In this document: positions 32,187 through 41,696 of the stretch, piece by piece | Numbering within the stretch: the stretch's first letter is position 1 | Layout of the letters: each line of letters begins with the position of its first letter | NCBI GenBank assembly: GCA_003210235.1 | Contig: QCVV01000002.1 | Location: 1 to 52,347, forward strand | Source: Prochlorococcus sp. AG-686-O05 | GTDB lineage: Bacteria > Cyanobacteriota > Cyanobacteriia > PCC-6307 > Cyanobiaceae | Length of the DNA stretch: 52,347 nucleotides | Direction of reading: 5' to 3' | Translations under genes and position numbers: made by a program | The notes under the pieces: generated by a model | Database searches by the model: none | Seen by the model: the letters and a program-made list of their open reading frames with translations, nothing else | Told to the model about the DNA's origin: nothing

Positions 32187-32357
32187 TTATGCAGCCAAAG
32201 CATCTTTTTGGGAGTCATTTTGTAAATGAACAGTTTTAGTTTTTAAAAATATTTTTGATGATAGATATGTCATATCGTATGAACTTATTCCATTTTTATA
32301 GGGATTGAAAAGGGAATTTTTAGATCTAATTTTTTTGTTCCTTCTGAATTCAATCAT
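32187..32357 (-). CDS. Unlisted small ORF, 56 aa, basic N-terminus, just upstream of the MIF-like gene
   Basis: Manual translation MIEFRRNKKIRSKNSLFNPYKNGISSYDMTYLSSKIFLKTKTVHLQNDSQKDALAA*. Confidence 0.5.
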   Translation of the reverse strand: MIEFRRNKKIRSKNSLFNPYKNGISSYDMTYLSSKIFLKTKTVHLQNDSQKDALAA

Positions 32358-32505
32358 TATTAATTAAACTATTAATTAATAACTTAACTTTTATTGTATA
32401 AATGTCTAGTTATTTTCAAAATTTTTAATTAATTAAATGCAAATAGACTTTTAAAACACAATATGAATATCTATTTACTAAATTTATAGTAGTTTCAAAA
32501 TAATT

Positions 32506-33144
32506 TTGAAAGTTTTAAATAATTATCAAAGAAAAAAACTTGATGAGAGTAATGATGAAGAGTTTTATTCTGATCCGAAATTTGTCTATCATTTAGATGC
32601 TAACTTCAGGCAATATTTATCAAATATTTATAAAAATGAATTTGAAGATTATTCAACTGTCCTTGATTTAATGTCTAGTTGGGATAGTTATTTACCTAAA
32701 GATAAAAAATATAAAAAAGTTATTGGGCATGGGTTAAACAAAAAAGAACTCGAAAGAAATAAAGCTTTTGATTCTTATTGGATACAAAATTTCAATTTAA
32801 ATCAAGAGATTCCTTTAGATAGTGGAAGCGTTAATTATTGTTTAATGGTGGCTGCATGGCAATATTTACAGTACCCAGAAAATTTAACAAAAGAAATCGT
32901 AAGGATTTTGAATAATCAAGGCAAGATAATTATTGCTTTTTCGAATAGAGCTTTTTGGCATAAGGCTCCAAATATATGGACTAGATCTACTGAAGAAGAG
33001 AGAGTAAATTATGTAAGAAAAGTTTTAATCACTAACGGATTTAATGAACCCAAAATAATTAAAAAGTTTAATGAACCTACCGTAAATTTCTTTAATTTTT
33101 TAAATAAAGATCCTTTTTATTGTTTAATTGCAACTAAAGAGTAA
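32506..33144 (+). CDS. SAM-dependent methyltransferase-like protein
   Basis: YSTVLDLMSSWDSYLPKDKKYKKVIGHGLNKKELERN...; ILNNQGKIIIAFSNRAFW. Confidence 0.8.
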   Translation: MKVLNNYQRKKLDESNDEEFYSDPKFVYHLDANFRQYLSNIYKNEFEDYSTVLDLMSSWDSYLPKDKKYKKVIGHGLNKKELERNKAFDSYWIQNFNLNQEIPLDSGSVNYCLMVAAWQYLQYPENLTKEIVRILNNQGKIIIAFSNRAFWHKAPNIWTRSTEEERVNYVRKVLITNGFNEPKIIKKFNEPTVNFFNFLNKDPFYCLIATKE

Positions 33145-33252
33145 ATTATCTTTTATAACAGTTTAGGGCAAAGTTAATGAAAAGTTAATAATTATAATCA
33201 ATAGCCATACTTTTGAATTCTTACTAATATTGGATAGTTAAAAAATTTTCAA

Positions 33253-33498
33253 ATGGGATCTAAAAGAGAAAAATATCCTGAAAAATGCCCATGGGATCTA
33301 GGTCCTAACCAACATTTAGCAAAAGAAGAAAACTGGACCTTAAGATTAGGAGAGGCAAATGTCTGTTTTAGCAAGAATAAACTAGATCCTAATTACTTTC
33401 ATGTCATTAGTAATGAAAATGAAGAGCAAATACTTGCTTTCAGAGCAAGGCTTCTTTATCAAAAATTACTTGATAAAGGATTTAGATTAGTAGAGTAA
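33253..33498 (+). CDS. Small conserved hypothetical protein (81 aa)
   Basis: Free-standing ATG ORF. Confidence 0.65.
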   Translation: MGSKREKYPEKCPWDLGPNQHLAKEENWTLRLGEANVCFSKNKLDPNYFHVISNENEEQILAFRARLLYQKLLDKGFRLVE

Positions 33499-33508
33499 AA
33501 AAAGACCA

Positions 33509-34156
33509 CTAACCCAATAAACTTAGATCCTCAAAAGTAAACTTTTGGATTTCTTTTTGATTTTTATTTAAGTATTTTATAGATCTTGAATAAAGTATCC
33601 AAATGTCTTTAGAACCAAGATTAATAAATCTATCCTCATATTCCAACTTCAAAGGATTGGCTTTAAGAGTATTCGCATTTATTTGTTGGCTAGTATATTT
33701 TTTACTTAGCAATCCATTCCCAGTATCGAAGAATTCTTGAACAAAAATCTCTATTATTATCCCGTGAATTTTTCTATAAACCATATTGATACAATTATCT
33801 TTGACTCTATATTTATCCCCATCACTTTTACCAGAAACTATCATTTCAATTCCACTTTCTGAATCTTTAATTAAATTAAAATTATTTTTTGAGTGAATTT
33901 CATCAAATTTTCTTTTTACCCTATGTATAGATACTTCGAATAATTGTGAGGATATGCTTTTGACTATTTTTTGATCATTAATATCATAGATTTCAGGTTT
34001 AAAATCTTTTCCTAATATGAAATTACCCTCACATATATCACTATTTACTGAGAAAATACATTTACCTTTATAACCACCGAAGTCATTACTCCAAGTATAT
34101 CTTTTTTCATAAGCTTTTTTAAAAATTTCTTTGCAATTTATTTCTTTTAAATTCAT
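33509..34156 (-). CDS. DUF3386-like protein
   Basis: KEIFKKAYEKRYTWSNDFGGYKGKCIFSV N-terminal signature. Confidence 0.7.
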   Translation of the reverse strand: MNLKEINCKEIFKKAYEKRYTWSNDFGGYKGKCIFSVNSDICEGNFILGKDFKPEIYDINDQKIVKSISSQLFEVSIHRVKRKFDEIHSKNNFNLIKDSESGIEMIVSGKSDGDKYRVKDNCINMVYRKIHGIIIEIFVQEFFDTGNGLLSKKYTSQQINANTLKANPLKLEYEDRFINLGSKDIWILYSRSIKYLNKNQKEIQKFTFEDLSLLG

Positions 34157-34189
34157 TATTTAATAATAAGACTTAATAGTAATTTTACA

Positions 34190-34224
34190 AAAAAATTCCC
34201 CTCTAAATAAATAGAGAGGAATAT
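34190..34224 (-). terminator. Terminator downstream of pcb
   Basis: Minus strand TTCCTCTCTATTTATTTAGAGGGGAATTTTTTT. Confidence 0.75.
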
Positions 34225-34240
34225 TTCTTAGTTAATTAAA

Positions 34241-35299
34241 CTAATTTTGTGTAATTTTTGTATTTTCCATATTGTCGAATGCTTGACCAATCTTCTTAAA
34301 GTCAAATCCCATAGCTCTAAGAGCATGCCATAAATGACCTTGCAGGAAAAAGAATCCTAAATAGAAGTGAGTATTAGCAAGCCATGCTCTTGAACTATAT
34401 GCTCCAGAACCTAAATCAACAGTGTCAGTAAAATAAGGGGCAAATTCAAATGAAAGCTTTAATGGTTCGCCATAAAGATCAACTGGATAAATAGTAGTAT
34501 TTGAAGCACACCAGAATGCTGCAACAAAAGCCATATAAGAAACTCCAACTACTGAGTATGAAAGAATCGCCTCAGCACCTAGTAATCCTTTACCCTTGAA
34601 TTCTGTATATTCTCCAAATTGTTTTGTACAAATATGGAAAACTCCTCCAATAATTTCTAAGAAGGCTAAGAAAGCATGACCACCCATAATATCTTCTAAA
34701 CTATCAATTTTTAAGAAATCAAACTGATGATTCCAAATAGCAGCGATATCTAAATTGTAAACGACTTGTCTTGTTGAACCTATAGCAGGATCATAAATAC
34801 CATGAATGCGAGCCCATTCAACAAACATTATTGCTCCAAGACCTAAGAAAATTAGATGATGTCCAAGTATAAAAGTTAACTTATCTGGATCATCCCACTC
34901 AAAGTCGAATTTTTGTGGCTTACTATCTTTAGGATAATCTCCAAGATCACCTGCAAATTTATTGGAATGTAGTAATCCTCCAGCTCCTAATACTGCTGAA
35001 AAAATTAGATGCAATGTGCAAATTACAACAATTCCATATGGTTCTGTAATGACTCCATTTTCAATTCCACCAATTCCAATACCTGCTAAGTGAGGTAAAA
35101 CAATTGCTTTCTGAGCACCCATAGGAATACTGGCGTCATAACGAGCTAATTCAAATAATCCAAAAGCCCCTGCCCAGAACATCATTAAACCTGCGTGAGC
35201 AGCATGAGCAGCTATGAATTTACCTGAACGGCCAACAACACCAGAATTTCCTGCATACCAGTCATAGGTAACATCAGATTTTCCGTAGTTTTGTAACAC
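34241..35299 (-). CDS. pcb: Pcb/IsiA-family chlorophyll-binding antenna protein
   Basis: VTYDWYAGNSGVVGRSGKFIAAHAAHAGLMMFWAGAFGLFELARYD...; six-helix CP43-like antenna; FFFLQGHLWHALRAMGFDFKK. Confidence 0.95.
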   Translation of the reverse strand: MLQNYGKSDVTYDWYAGNSGVVGRSGKFIAAHAAHAGLMMFWAGAFGLFELARYDASIPMGAQKAIVLPHLAGIGIGGIENGVITEPYGIVVICTLHLIFSAVLGAGGLLHSNKFAGDLGDYPKDSKPQKFDFEWDDPDKLTFILGHHLIFLGLGAIMFVEWARIHGIYDPAIGSTRQVVYNLDIAAIWNHQFDFLKIDSLEDIMGGHAFLAFLEIIGGVFHICTKQFGEYTEFKGKGLLGAEAILSYSVVGVSYMAFVAAFWCASNTTIYPVDLYGEPLKLSFEFAPYFTDTVDLGSGAYSSRAWLANTHFYLGFFFLQGHLWHALRAMGFDFKKIGQAFDNMENTKITQN

Positions 35300-35441
35300 T
35301 TGATTTAAATAAACAGCAAATTGAGCTTATTGCTAATTCGACTGATTTTTACAAGATCTTTACAGGCTTTAATTATTTATGTAAAAAAAACATGATGCAA
35401 GATAACAAATGTTACAAAAGGAGCGGAATATCTATAAGGCA

Positions 35442-35966
35442 TTAACCCAATGAAGGAATTTCGCCCTTTAATTGAGAAGCCCATGTTTCTAGACGAGAGT
35501 CTGTTAAATCAGATTCACTATCTTCATCAAGTGGTAACCCACAGAAGCTTTCACCTATTACACTTTTTGACTCATCAAATGTATAGGAAGTTTTATCAAC
35601 ATAGCCCACCATATCTGCACCTGCTTTTGTGAAGTAACTATGTAATTCTTCCATTGCATCGCAATAGTTTTCTGTATAAGTAGATGAATCCCCTAAACCA
35701 AAAATGGCTACTTTTTTTCCTGAAAGACTTAGTTCCCCAATATCTTCTAATATTGAGTCCCATGCAGTTCCTGATCTTTCCTCATCTGCTCCAGTATTCC
35801 ATGTAGGAATACCACAAATGATTCCTTCAAGTCCTTCAAATTCTGAAAGATCATCAACGTCGGAAACATCCTTAGGTGATTCTGCTGATGAAATAAAGTT
35901 GTGAAGACGATCAGCTACGTCTTCAGTTTTTCCAGTTGTAGTTGCGTAATAAATTCCTACGGTCAT
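35442..35966 (-). CDS. isiB: Flavodoxin
   Basis: MTVGIYYATTTGKTEDVADRLHNFI, GIPTWNTGADEERSGTAWDSIL, FGLGDSSTYTENYCDAMEEL. Confidence 0.96.
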   Translation of the reverse strand: MTVGIYYATTTGKTEDVADRLHNFISSAESPKDVSDVDDLSEFEGLEGIICGIPTWNTGADEERSGTAWDSILEDIGELSLSGKKVAIFGLGDSSTYTENYCDAMEELHSYFTKAGADMVGYVDKTSYTFDESKSVIGESFCGLPLDEDSESDLTDSRLETWASQLKGEIPSLG

Positions 35967-36105
35967 AACTTCAAATTGTTTACATTAAAATGATAAATTC
36001 AAAATACAATAAATTAATTTCTATAAAAACTTTTTCATGTATATTTTTATACAAATTTACGTAAAAAGTCCTTCTCTAACAATATAACTTGTTCAAAATC
36101 TAATC

Positions 36106-36840
36106 ATGCTCAGTAAAAATCAGAAAAATAATCTCAATAAGCTAATTAAAGATTTTAAATTTTCGGGTTCGAAAAAATATAAATTAATTGTTTTATTGGG
36201 GCTTTTAGGTGATTTTGATAGTTTCGAATACGCAATAAATTTAAAAAAATTTATGAATAATACTCAAAGTATAGATATAGATATTTTTGCAATAGCAATC
36301 GGTAATAAAATTGGAAAAAACAAATTTTGCAAATTTACAGGTTTTCCGATTAATAACCTAGAGGTAGTTCATGATAATAAAATTCATCAAGGCCTTATGG
36401 TTTCAAAAGGGGTTGATATAGGATTGGGAGGTTGGATCAATATGTTGGTAATGTTATCAGGAATAAACTCATTAAAAACAATTCAAGAGGTTTTTAGAGG
36501 CTATACAGGTGATCGAAATTCAAACCAAATTTTTTCTGATGAAGATCAAATAAATTTCTTTAATTTAATAAAATTTTCTGGAGTTTTTTTCAAATATACT
36601 TTTGGGGATGGTTATTTAAGGCCTTTTGAATTGGCTACTTATAGATTAAAAAACATGTTAGAAATTCTTCATAATTGGAATGACTATATTCTTGACAATA
36701 AGTATCTTCCTCAAAGGAGTGCTTCTTTTCTTTTAGACGATAAAGAACAAATTATTTATAAGTATTTTTCCAATGATGTGCTCGGGTATTCTTCTAAAAT
36801 GGAAGATCCTTTAGCTTTTATAATTGAGAAATGTAAATAA
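36106..36840 (+). CDS. Peroxiredoxin-like (AhpC/TSA-related) family protein
   Basis: KLIVLLGLLGDFDSFEYA...FCKFTGFPINNLEVVHDNKIHQ...TIQEVFRGYTGDRNSNQIF resembles cyanobacterial AhpC/TSA-like proteins. Confidence 0.55.
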   Translation: MLSKNQKNNLNKLIKDFKFSGSKKYKLIVLLGLLGDFDSFEYAINLKKFMNNTQSIDIDIFAIAIGNKIGKNKFCKFTGFPINNLEVVHDNKIHQGLMVSKGVDIGLGGWINMLVMLSGINSLKTIQEVFRGYTGDRNSNQIFSDEDQINFFNLIKFSGVFFKYTFGDGYLRPFELATYRLKNMLEILHNWNDYILDNKYLPQRSASFLLDDKEQIIYKYFSNDVLGYSSKMEDPLAFIIEKCK

Positions 36841-37109
36841 TGAATTCTGTGAATATTGAGTTTTTCGGATATTTTGCAGCAATTTCAACTACAGCTGCTT
36901 TTCTACCTCAGTTAATTAAAACTTTAAAAACAAAAAAAGCGGACGATGTCTCTCTATTGACATTAATAATGTTTATTTGCGGGGTAGGCTCTTGGATTAT
37001 ATACGGATACAATATTTCTTCATCACCAATCTTGATAGCAAATATAATTACTTTTATACTAAATTTATTTATTTTAATTTCAAAATTGCATTACTCTAAA
37101 AAAGATTAG
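36840..37109 (+). CDS. SemiSWEET/MtN3-like PQ-loop transporter
   Basis: FFGYFAAISTTAAFLPQLIKTLKTKKADDVSLLTLIMFICGVGSWIIYG; TAATG overlap with upstream CDS. Confidence 0.88.
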   Translation: MNSVNIEFFGYFAAISTTAAFLPQLIKTLKTKKADDVSLLTLIMFICGVGSWIIYGYNISSSPILIANIITFILNLFILISKLHYSKKD

Positions 37110-37196
37110 ATCGTGATAATTAATTAATCTAAAAGTATTAATTTATCCGAAAATTATCTAAATGAAGCCTAGTATAAATTAAATAACAATTAATTC

Positions 37197-37421
37197 TTGA
37201 AATCTTCGAAATGCTGGGTTTGGTTTAAAGGAAGTCTCGATGAAGGTGGATATTGGAAAGAAGGATTTAGTTGCACATTTGATGAAAACCCTGGAATATT
37301 AATAGAAAGCCCTTCATATGTAACTTGTAGAGTCCCAAATTGGCGTGTTCTTACTAAAGAACCTGAAGATTTAACAAAAACTCCTTTAATTCCGGAAAAT
37401 GCAGTTTGGAAAATCATTTAA
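37197..37421 (+). CDS. Conserved hypothetical protein (74 aa), TTG start
   Basis: MKSSKCWVWFKGSLDEGGYWKEGFSCTFDENPGILIESPSYVTCRVPNWRVLT; preferred over the antisense ORF. Confidence 0.65.
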   Translation: MKSSKCWVWFKGSLDEGGYWKEGFSCTFDENPGILIESPSYVTCRVPNWRVLTKEPEDLTKTPLIPENAVWKII

Positions 37422-37490
37422 ATTAAATTCAAAAAAATATAAATACATCACATGACTTCTTAAAAGGTAAGATTATTTTATTAAAAATAA

Positions 37491-38411
37491 ATTAATACTA
37501 TTTACGCCCTTTTTATAAATATTATTCCTTTCTTAATTTTTGGTTTTTTAATTGGCAAAAGAAAACCTCAACTTTCGGAAAATATTGCTTTACCTCTTAT
37601 TAAATACGGTATTCCACTTAGCGTAATGGGTCTTTTATTAAAAGAAGGAATTGATTTAGATTTAATTAAAACTTCTTTAATTGCTTTTTTCTCAATTGGA
37701 TTTTTAATAGTTATATTTAATTATTTATCAATATTTAAGACAAGACTACCTAATTATTCTTTACAATTGGCTGGATTAATAGGTAACACTTCATTTCTTG
37801 GGATACCAATTGCATTAGCCCTTCTTCCAACAAGTACTATTAATTTTACAATAGGCTTCGATTTAGGAACAACTCTATTTGCTTGGATATTTGGGCCCTT
37901 CTTTCTACAAAAAAAGACAAAATCAAATACGAACCTTAATTTTAAAGAACTTTTAAAAGCAATAGTAAATAGCCCTGCCTCAAGAGGAATATTAGGTGTT
38001 TTGATTGCATATCTTTTTGGATTAGAAAACGTTTTAGGAGATTATCTGTGGATCCCTGCAAGAATAGTAATAGTTTTAGCAATAGTTGTTGTTGGGACAA
38101 GACTAGGAATAATAACAAATAGCAAAACTAACTTTTTTAATTTAAATAAAGGGATTAAATATTCAATAATTTTAAAATTATTTGTTTTCCCTTTGTTCAT
38201 ATTTTTATTTTGCAAGATCCTAGGGTTTAACTTAAATGAGACTTCAGCGGTGGTTCTTCAGGCAGGCACACCATCAGCAGTATCAACAATCTTGATGGCG
38301 GAGGCTTATAAAACAAATCAAAAAGTTGCGGCTACAATTCTTTTTACTACAACATTAATTTCAATTATTACGATACCCATTCTGGCTTTATTGATAAATT
38401 TTTCACAATAA
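37491..38411 (+). CDS. AEC (auxin efflux carrier) family permease; true start uncertain
   Basis: ORF track starts at ATG 37626, but the frame is open to 37491 and encodes INTIYALFINIIPFLIFGFLIGKRKPQLSENIALPLIKYGIPLSVMGLLL. Confidence 0.75.
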   Translation: MNTIYALFINIIPFLIFGFLIGKRKPQLSENIALPLIKYGIPLSVMGLLLKEGIDLDLIKTSLIAFFSIGFLIVIFNYLSIFKTRLPNYSLQLAGLIGNTSFLGIPIALALLPTSTINFTIGFDLGTTLFAWIFGPFFLQKKTKSNTNLNFKELLKAIVNSPASRGILGVLIAYLFGLENVLGDYLWIPARIVIVLAIVVVGTRLGIITNSKTNFFNLNKGIKYSIILKLFVFPLFIFLFCKILGFNLNETSAVVLQAGTPSAVSTILMAEAYKTNQKVAATILFTTTLISIITIPILALLINFSQ

Positions 38412-38522
38412 AGTAGAACTAACCCCTCTCAATAAGCAGAAATATTCATTGCAAGAAACATATTTACTGATTATTGTAAATAATATATCCAGAGAATTAC
38501 ATAATGTCTTAAGATTTATAGT

Positions 38523-38774
38523 ATGAAGTCAGTAAATCCTAAAAATGAATATATACCTTTAGATCTTAAAATCTCTGTGAGAAGAGATACTTTACGGCTT
38601 ATTTCAGAAATGGCTCGCGATATGGGAATAAGTATTAATGAGGTTTTCAGTTTTTTGGCGGAGGACTCTGTAATAGATCTAGAGTTACTAGATAATTTAA
38701 ACAATGTAGAAATCCCAAATAAATGTAGTTTGGATGATCTTAAGAATGAAATGCTTAAAAAAAAGCTTTGTTAA
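38523..38774 (+). CDS. Small protein, possible ribbon-helix-helix
   Basis: YIPLDLKISVRRDTLRLISEMARDMGISINEVFSFLAEDSV. Confidence 0.5.
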   Translation: MKSVNPKNEYIPLDLKISVRRDTLRLISEMARDMGISINEVFSFLAEDSVIDLELLDNLNNVEIPNKCSLDDLKNEMLKKKLC

Positions 38775-40576
38775 AATTTTTCAACTTGTTTATTTCTCCA
38801 GTTCGCTTCAAAACCATTATTAAGCAATTCTATAGCTTTAGTATTTAAATCACTTTTTTTGATCCTCCATAGATAATAAATCCCATGAGAGCCTAATTTC
38901 TGATGGTTAATATTTGACCAATGTTCTTCTCTGGATGAATATTTATCTATGACAACCAGAAAGTATTCATTATCATAATTAGGTTTATCTTGAAAATTAA
39001 TCCTTCTATCAAAGGTAAATCTCTCAAACAAATTAAGTACTCCCTCTGCAGCACTAGATTCATAAAAGACAATCTGTTTAGTGTAAAAATGCAATGATGG
39101 TTTTCTAATTCCAATCATTGCTAAAGTTTCACCTCCCTGACGAGAATTTAAAATTTGTTTTGATATATTGCGTAAGGGTAATTGTCTGTAGTTGTCTCCT
39201 AATTTTCTGATTGGTGGCATCAAAAATGCTTGTCCAAGAAATAAAAGTACTTGAAGATAAAGAAGAGTGTTTAGCGATCTAAAGACAAACAATACAATGC
39301 CAACAAACGTAAAAGTATAGAAAAACAATCTTGCTTTAAGAATTATTCCATTGCTCAATAAGTTTGAAGCAAGATTTGGCATCTCAGGATCATTTATTGT
39401 ATTCAACCAAATATTTGATAAAAAGAACGCTATTGACAAACCAAACAGTATTAAAAGATTAAAAATCCAAATATACGAAAAGGCTTTTCTATAATTTTGA
39501 AGTTTCTCAAAACTATTACTTATCAGAATTGCTGCCGCTGGAATTGCAGGTAGCCAGTAGCTTGGGAGTTTTGTTGCAGAAATGCTAAAAAAAATAAAAA
39601 CAGAGCCTAACCAACATAAACAATAAATAGATAGACTTTCTGCAGGGATGCAACCTTTTTTTAAACTAGTTATTAAGTCTTTACAAGCCTCAAATATTCC
39701 ATGAAATAAAAAAGGAGTAAATGGTAATGATCCTATAACCATTACATATAAAAAGAACCAAAAAGGTTCTGCATGATTATTAACTACTGATGTATATCTC
39801 TGAAAATTGTGATAACCAAAAAAACTATCCCAAAAGGGTTTCCCTTCCTTTATTAGCTCTAAAACATACCACGGTAAGCTTATTAAAACTGTAATTAACA
39901 AACCTCTTTTAGGTTTTATTTTATCGACCAAATTCTTCCAATCCTTTTGAATAAGGAAAAAAGATGAAAGAGTCAAAGCTGCAAGGACAAAAGCTACTGG
40001 TCCTTTGGTTAAAATTGCTAGTCCCAGAAAAAACCACGGAGATATACAATTTCCCTTTTTATTACTAGCCATTCTTCTCCAAAACAAAAGAAGGCTAATC
40101 CCTAAAGTCCCACATAAAAGAGCATCACTTACAGCAGTTCTGCTCCAAACAGTTATTAATGGAGACAAGGCAAATCCCAAAGATGCCACTATCGGAGTAA
40201 ATAATTTCCTCCCACCATTTTGAGGCCAACAATAAACTGTATCTCCAATCATTAGCATCAAAAATAATGAAGCCAATGCTGAAGGAAGCCTTGCTGAAAT
40301 TGTTCCAAAGCTATCCCATACTTCATTTTTGGGAAGTGAATATAACAAACCCATTAACCAATATATGAGGGGTGGTTTATCAAATCGGAAAATACCATTT
40401 ACTTTTGGGGTTAACCAATCGCCAGATTCACTCATAGCTTTTCCCGCCGCTGCAAAAAGAGGAGGTGTTTCATCTACTAATCCGGTAGAGCCTAAACCTA
40501 AAAGAAAAAGTATTATTCCAAAGATTAAAATTACTAAAAGAGTAATCAACCATTTTTTAGACTTAATGATTATCAT
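38771..40576 (-). CDS. ArnT/PMT-like GT39/83-family glycosyltransferase
   Basis: LGSTGLVDETPPLFAAAGKAMSESGDWLTPKVNGIFRFDKPPLIYWLMGL, multiple TM segments. Confidence 0.9.
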   Translation of the reverse strand: MIIIKSKKWLITLLVILIFGIILFLLGLGSTGLVDETPPLFAAAGKAMSESGDWLTPKVNGIFRFDKPPLIYWLMGLLYSLPKNEVWDSFGTISARLPSALASLFLMLMIGDTVYCWPQNGGRKLFTPIVASLGFALSPLITVWSRTAVSDALLCGTLGISLLLFWRRMASNKKGNCISPWFFLGLAILTKGPVAFVLAALTLSSFFLIQKDWKNLVDKIKPKRGLLITVLISLPWYVLELIKEGKPFWDSFFGYHNFQRYTSVVNNHAEPFWFFLYVMVIGSLPFTPFLFHGIFEACKDLITSLKKGCIPAESLSIYCLCWLGSVFIFFSISATKLPSYWLPAIPAAAILISNSFEKLQNYRKAFSYIWIFNLLILFGLSIAFFLSNIWLNTINDPEMPNLASNLLSNGIILKARLFFYTFTFVGIVLFVFRSLNTLLYLQVLLFLGQAFLMPPIRKLGDNYRQLPLRNISKQILNSRQGGETLAMIGIRKPSLHFYTKQIVFYESSAAEGVLNLFERFTFDRRINFQDKPNYDNEYFLVVIDKYSSREEHWSNINHQKLGSHGIYYLWRIKKSDLNTKAIELLNNGFEANWRNKQVEKF

Positions 40577-41668
40577 TTAGTAAAATTTTGAGATTTATAT
40601 TCTTTAACAACTGTATTAAGCCAACTTACAACTTTACCAGCAAATATACTTGAAGAAGCATGACTATCTACCCATTCTCTACATTTTTTTCGGTCAATCT
40701 TATTAATGATCTTCAAGTAATTAAGAAGGCTTTCCTTATCATCGGGTTTAACGAGATAACCTGTTTTGCCATGTTGGATAATTTCACTTGGCCCTCCCCT
40801 TTTATATGCCACTACAGGCACTCCACAAGCCAATGCTTCAACTACTACATTTCCATAAGCTTCGTTCCATTTGGGAGTATTAAGTAAAGCTCTACAAGTT
40901 CCAAGTTCTTTCTGCAACTTATCCGTTTCTAAGAAACCCTTCCATTCTAAAATCCCTGGGGAAAATAATTTTTCTATTTTTAATGCATATGATTCATCTT
41001 GAACAATTCCCCATACATAAAGTTTTTCTCCGAGAGCGTTAGCCACATATGCTGCATCCTCTAAACCTTTTTCAGGTGCTACTCTTCCTACCCAACCTAG
41101 GGGGCCATCTTTACAATCTTGAAATATATAATTACCTAAATTAAATCCATTACCAATCACAATAGGGTTTTCAATAAAAGGATAATCGCAAGCTTGTATC
41201 TTTGAATGAAAAGCAAAGTTATTAGGAAATTTGGAATAAACTTTTGAAATTAAATTACTTATCACAAAACTTTCGGAACCCATACTAATAATATGAGCAA
41301 TTGGAATTTTTATATTTAGAGTCATCCAAATCGGCAACCAATCATAAGAAAAATTCAAAATAATATCTGCTTTCTCTCCAATATCTATGGCCTTTTCAAT
41401 CATTTCTGATAAAAGGGAATTATTAGGAATAATTGCTGGCGAATAATAATCTTGATGTTGCCAACTTTTTTTGCTCTTCTCCTTCTACAAAATGTAGCTT
41501 TACTTTTTTACTGGCTTCAACCAATTTAGAATTGTTTGGGGCCACTACATCTACTGTGTGACCTTCTGCAATCAAACCAGTCAATAAAGAATTTAAAGTA
41601 AGCTCTACTCCTCCACCTTTGCCACTTCCTAAGAAACCAATAGGAGTACTAATTAAAACTATATGCAT
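40573..41668 (-). CDS. GT4 glycosyltransferase split by an apparent frameshift into 41423..41668 and 40573..41403
   Basis: N part MHIVLISTPIGFLGSGKGGGVELTLNSLLTGLIAEGHTVDVVAPNN; C part GWVGRVAPEKGLEDAA...EAYGNVVVEALACGVPVVAYKRGGPSEII; frames join at an A7 run. Confidence 0.85.
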
Positions 41669-41696
41669 TCTTAAAAACTATTTTCCTATTCAACTA

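Noticed and set aside
37190-37417. 75-aa minus-strand ORF antisense to 37197..37421
   Set aside because: Near-perfect mirror of the plus-strand ORF; the plus-strand protein has a more natural composition and starts right after a clean upstream gap, so the antisense ORF is most likely a shadow.
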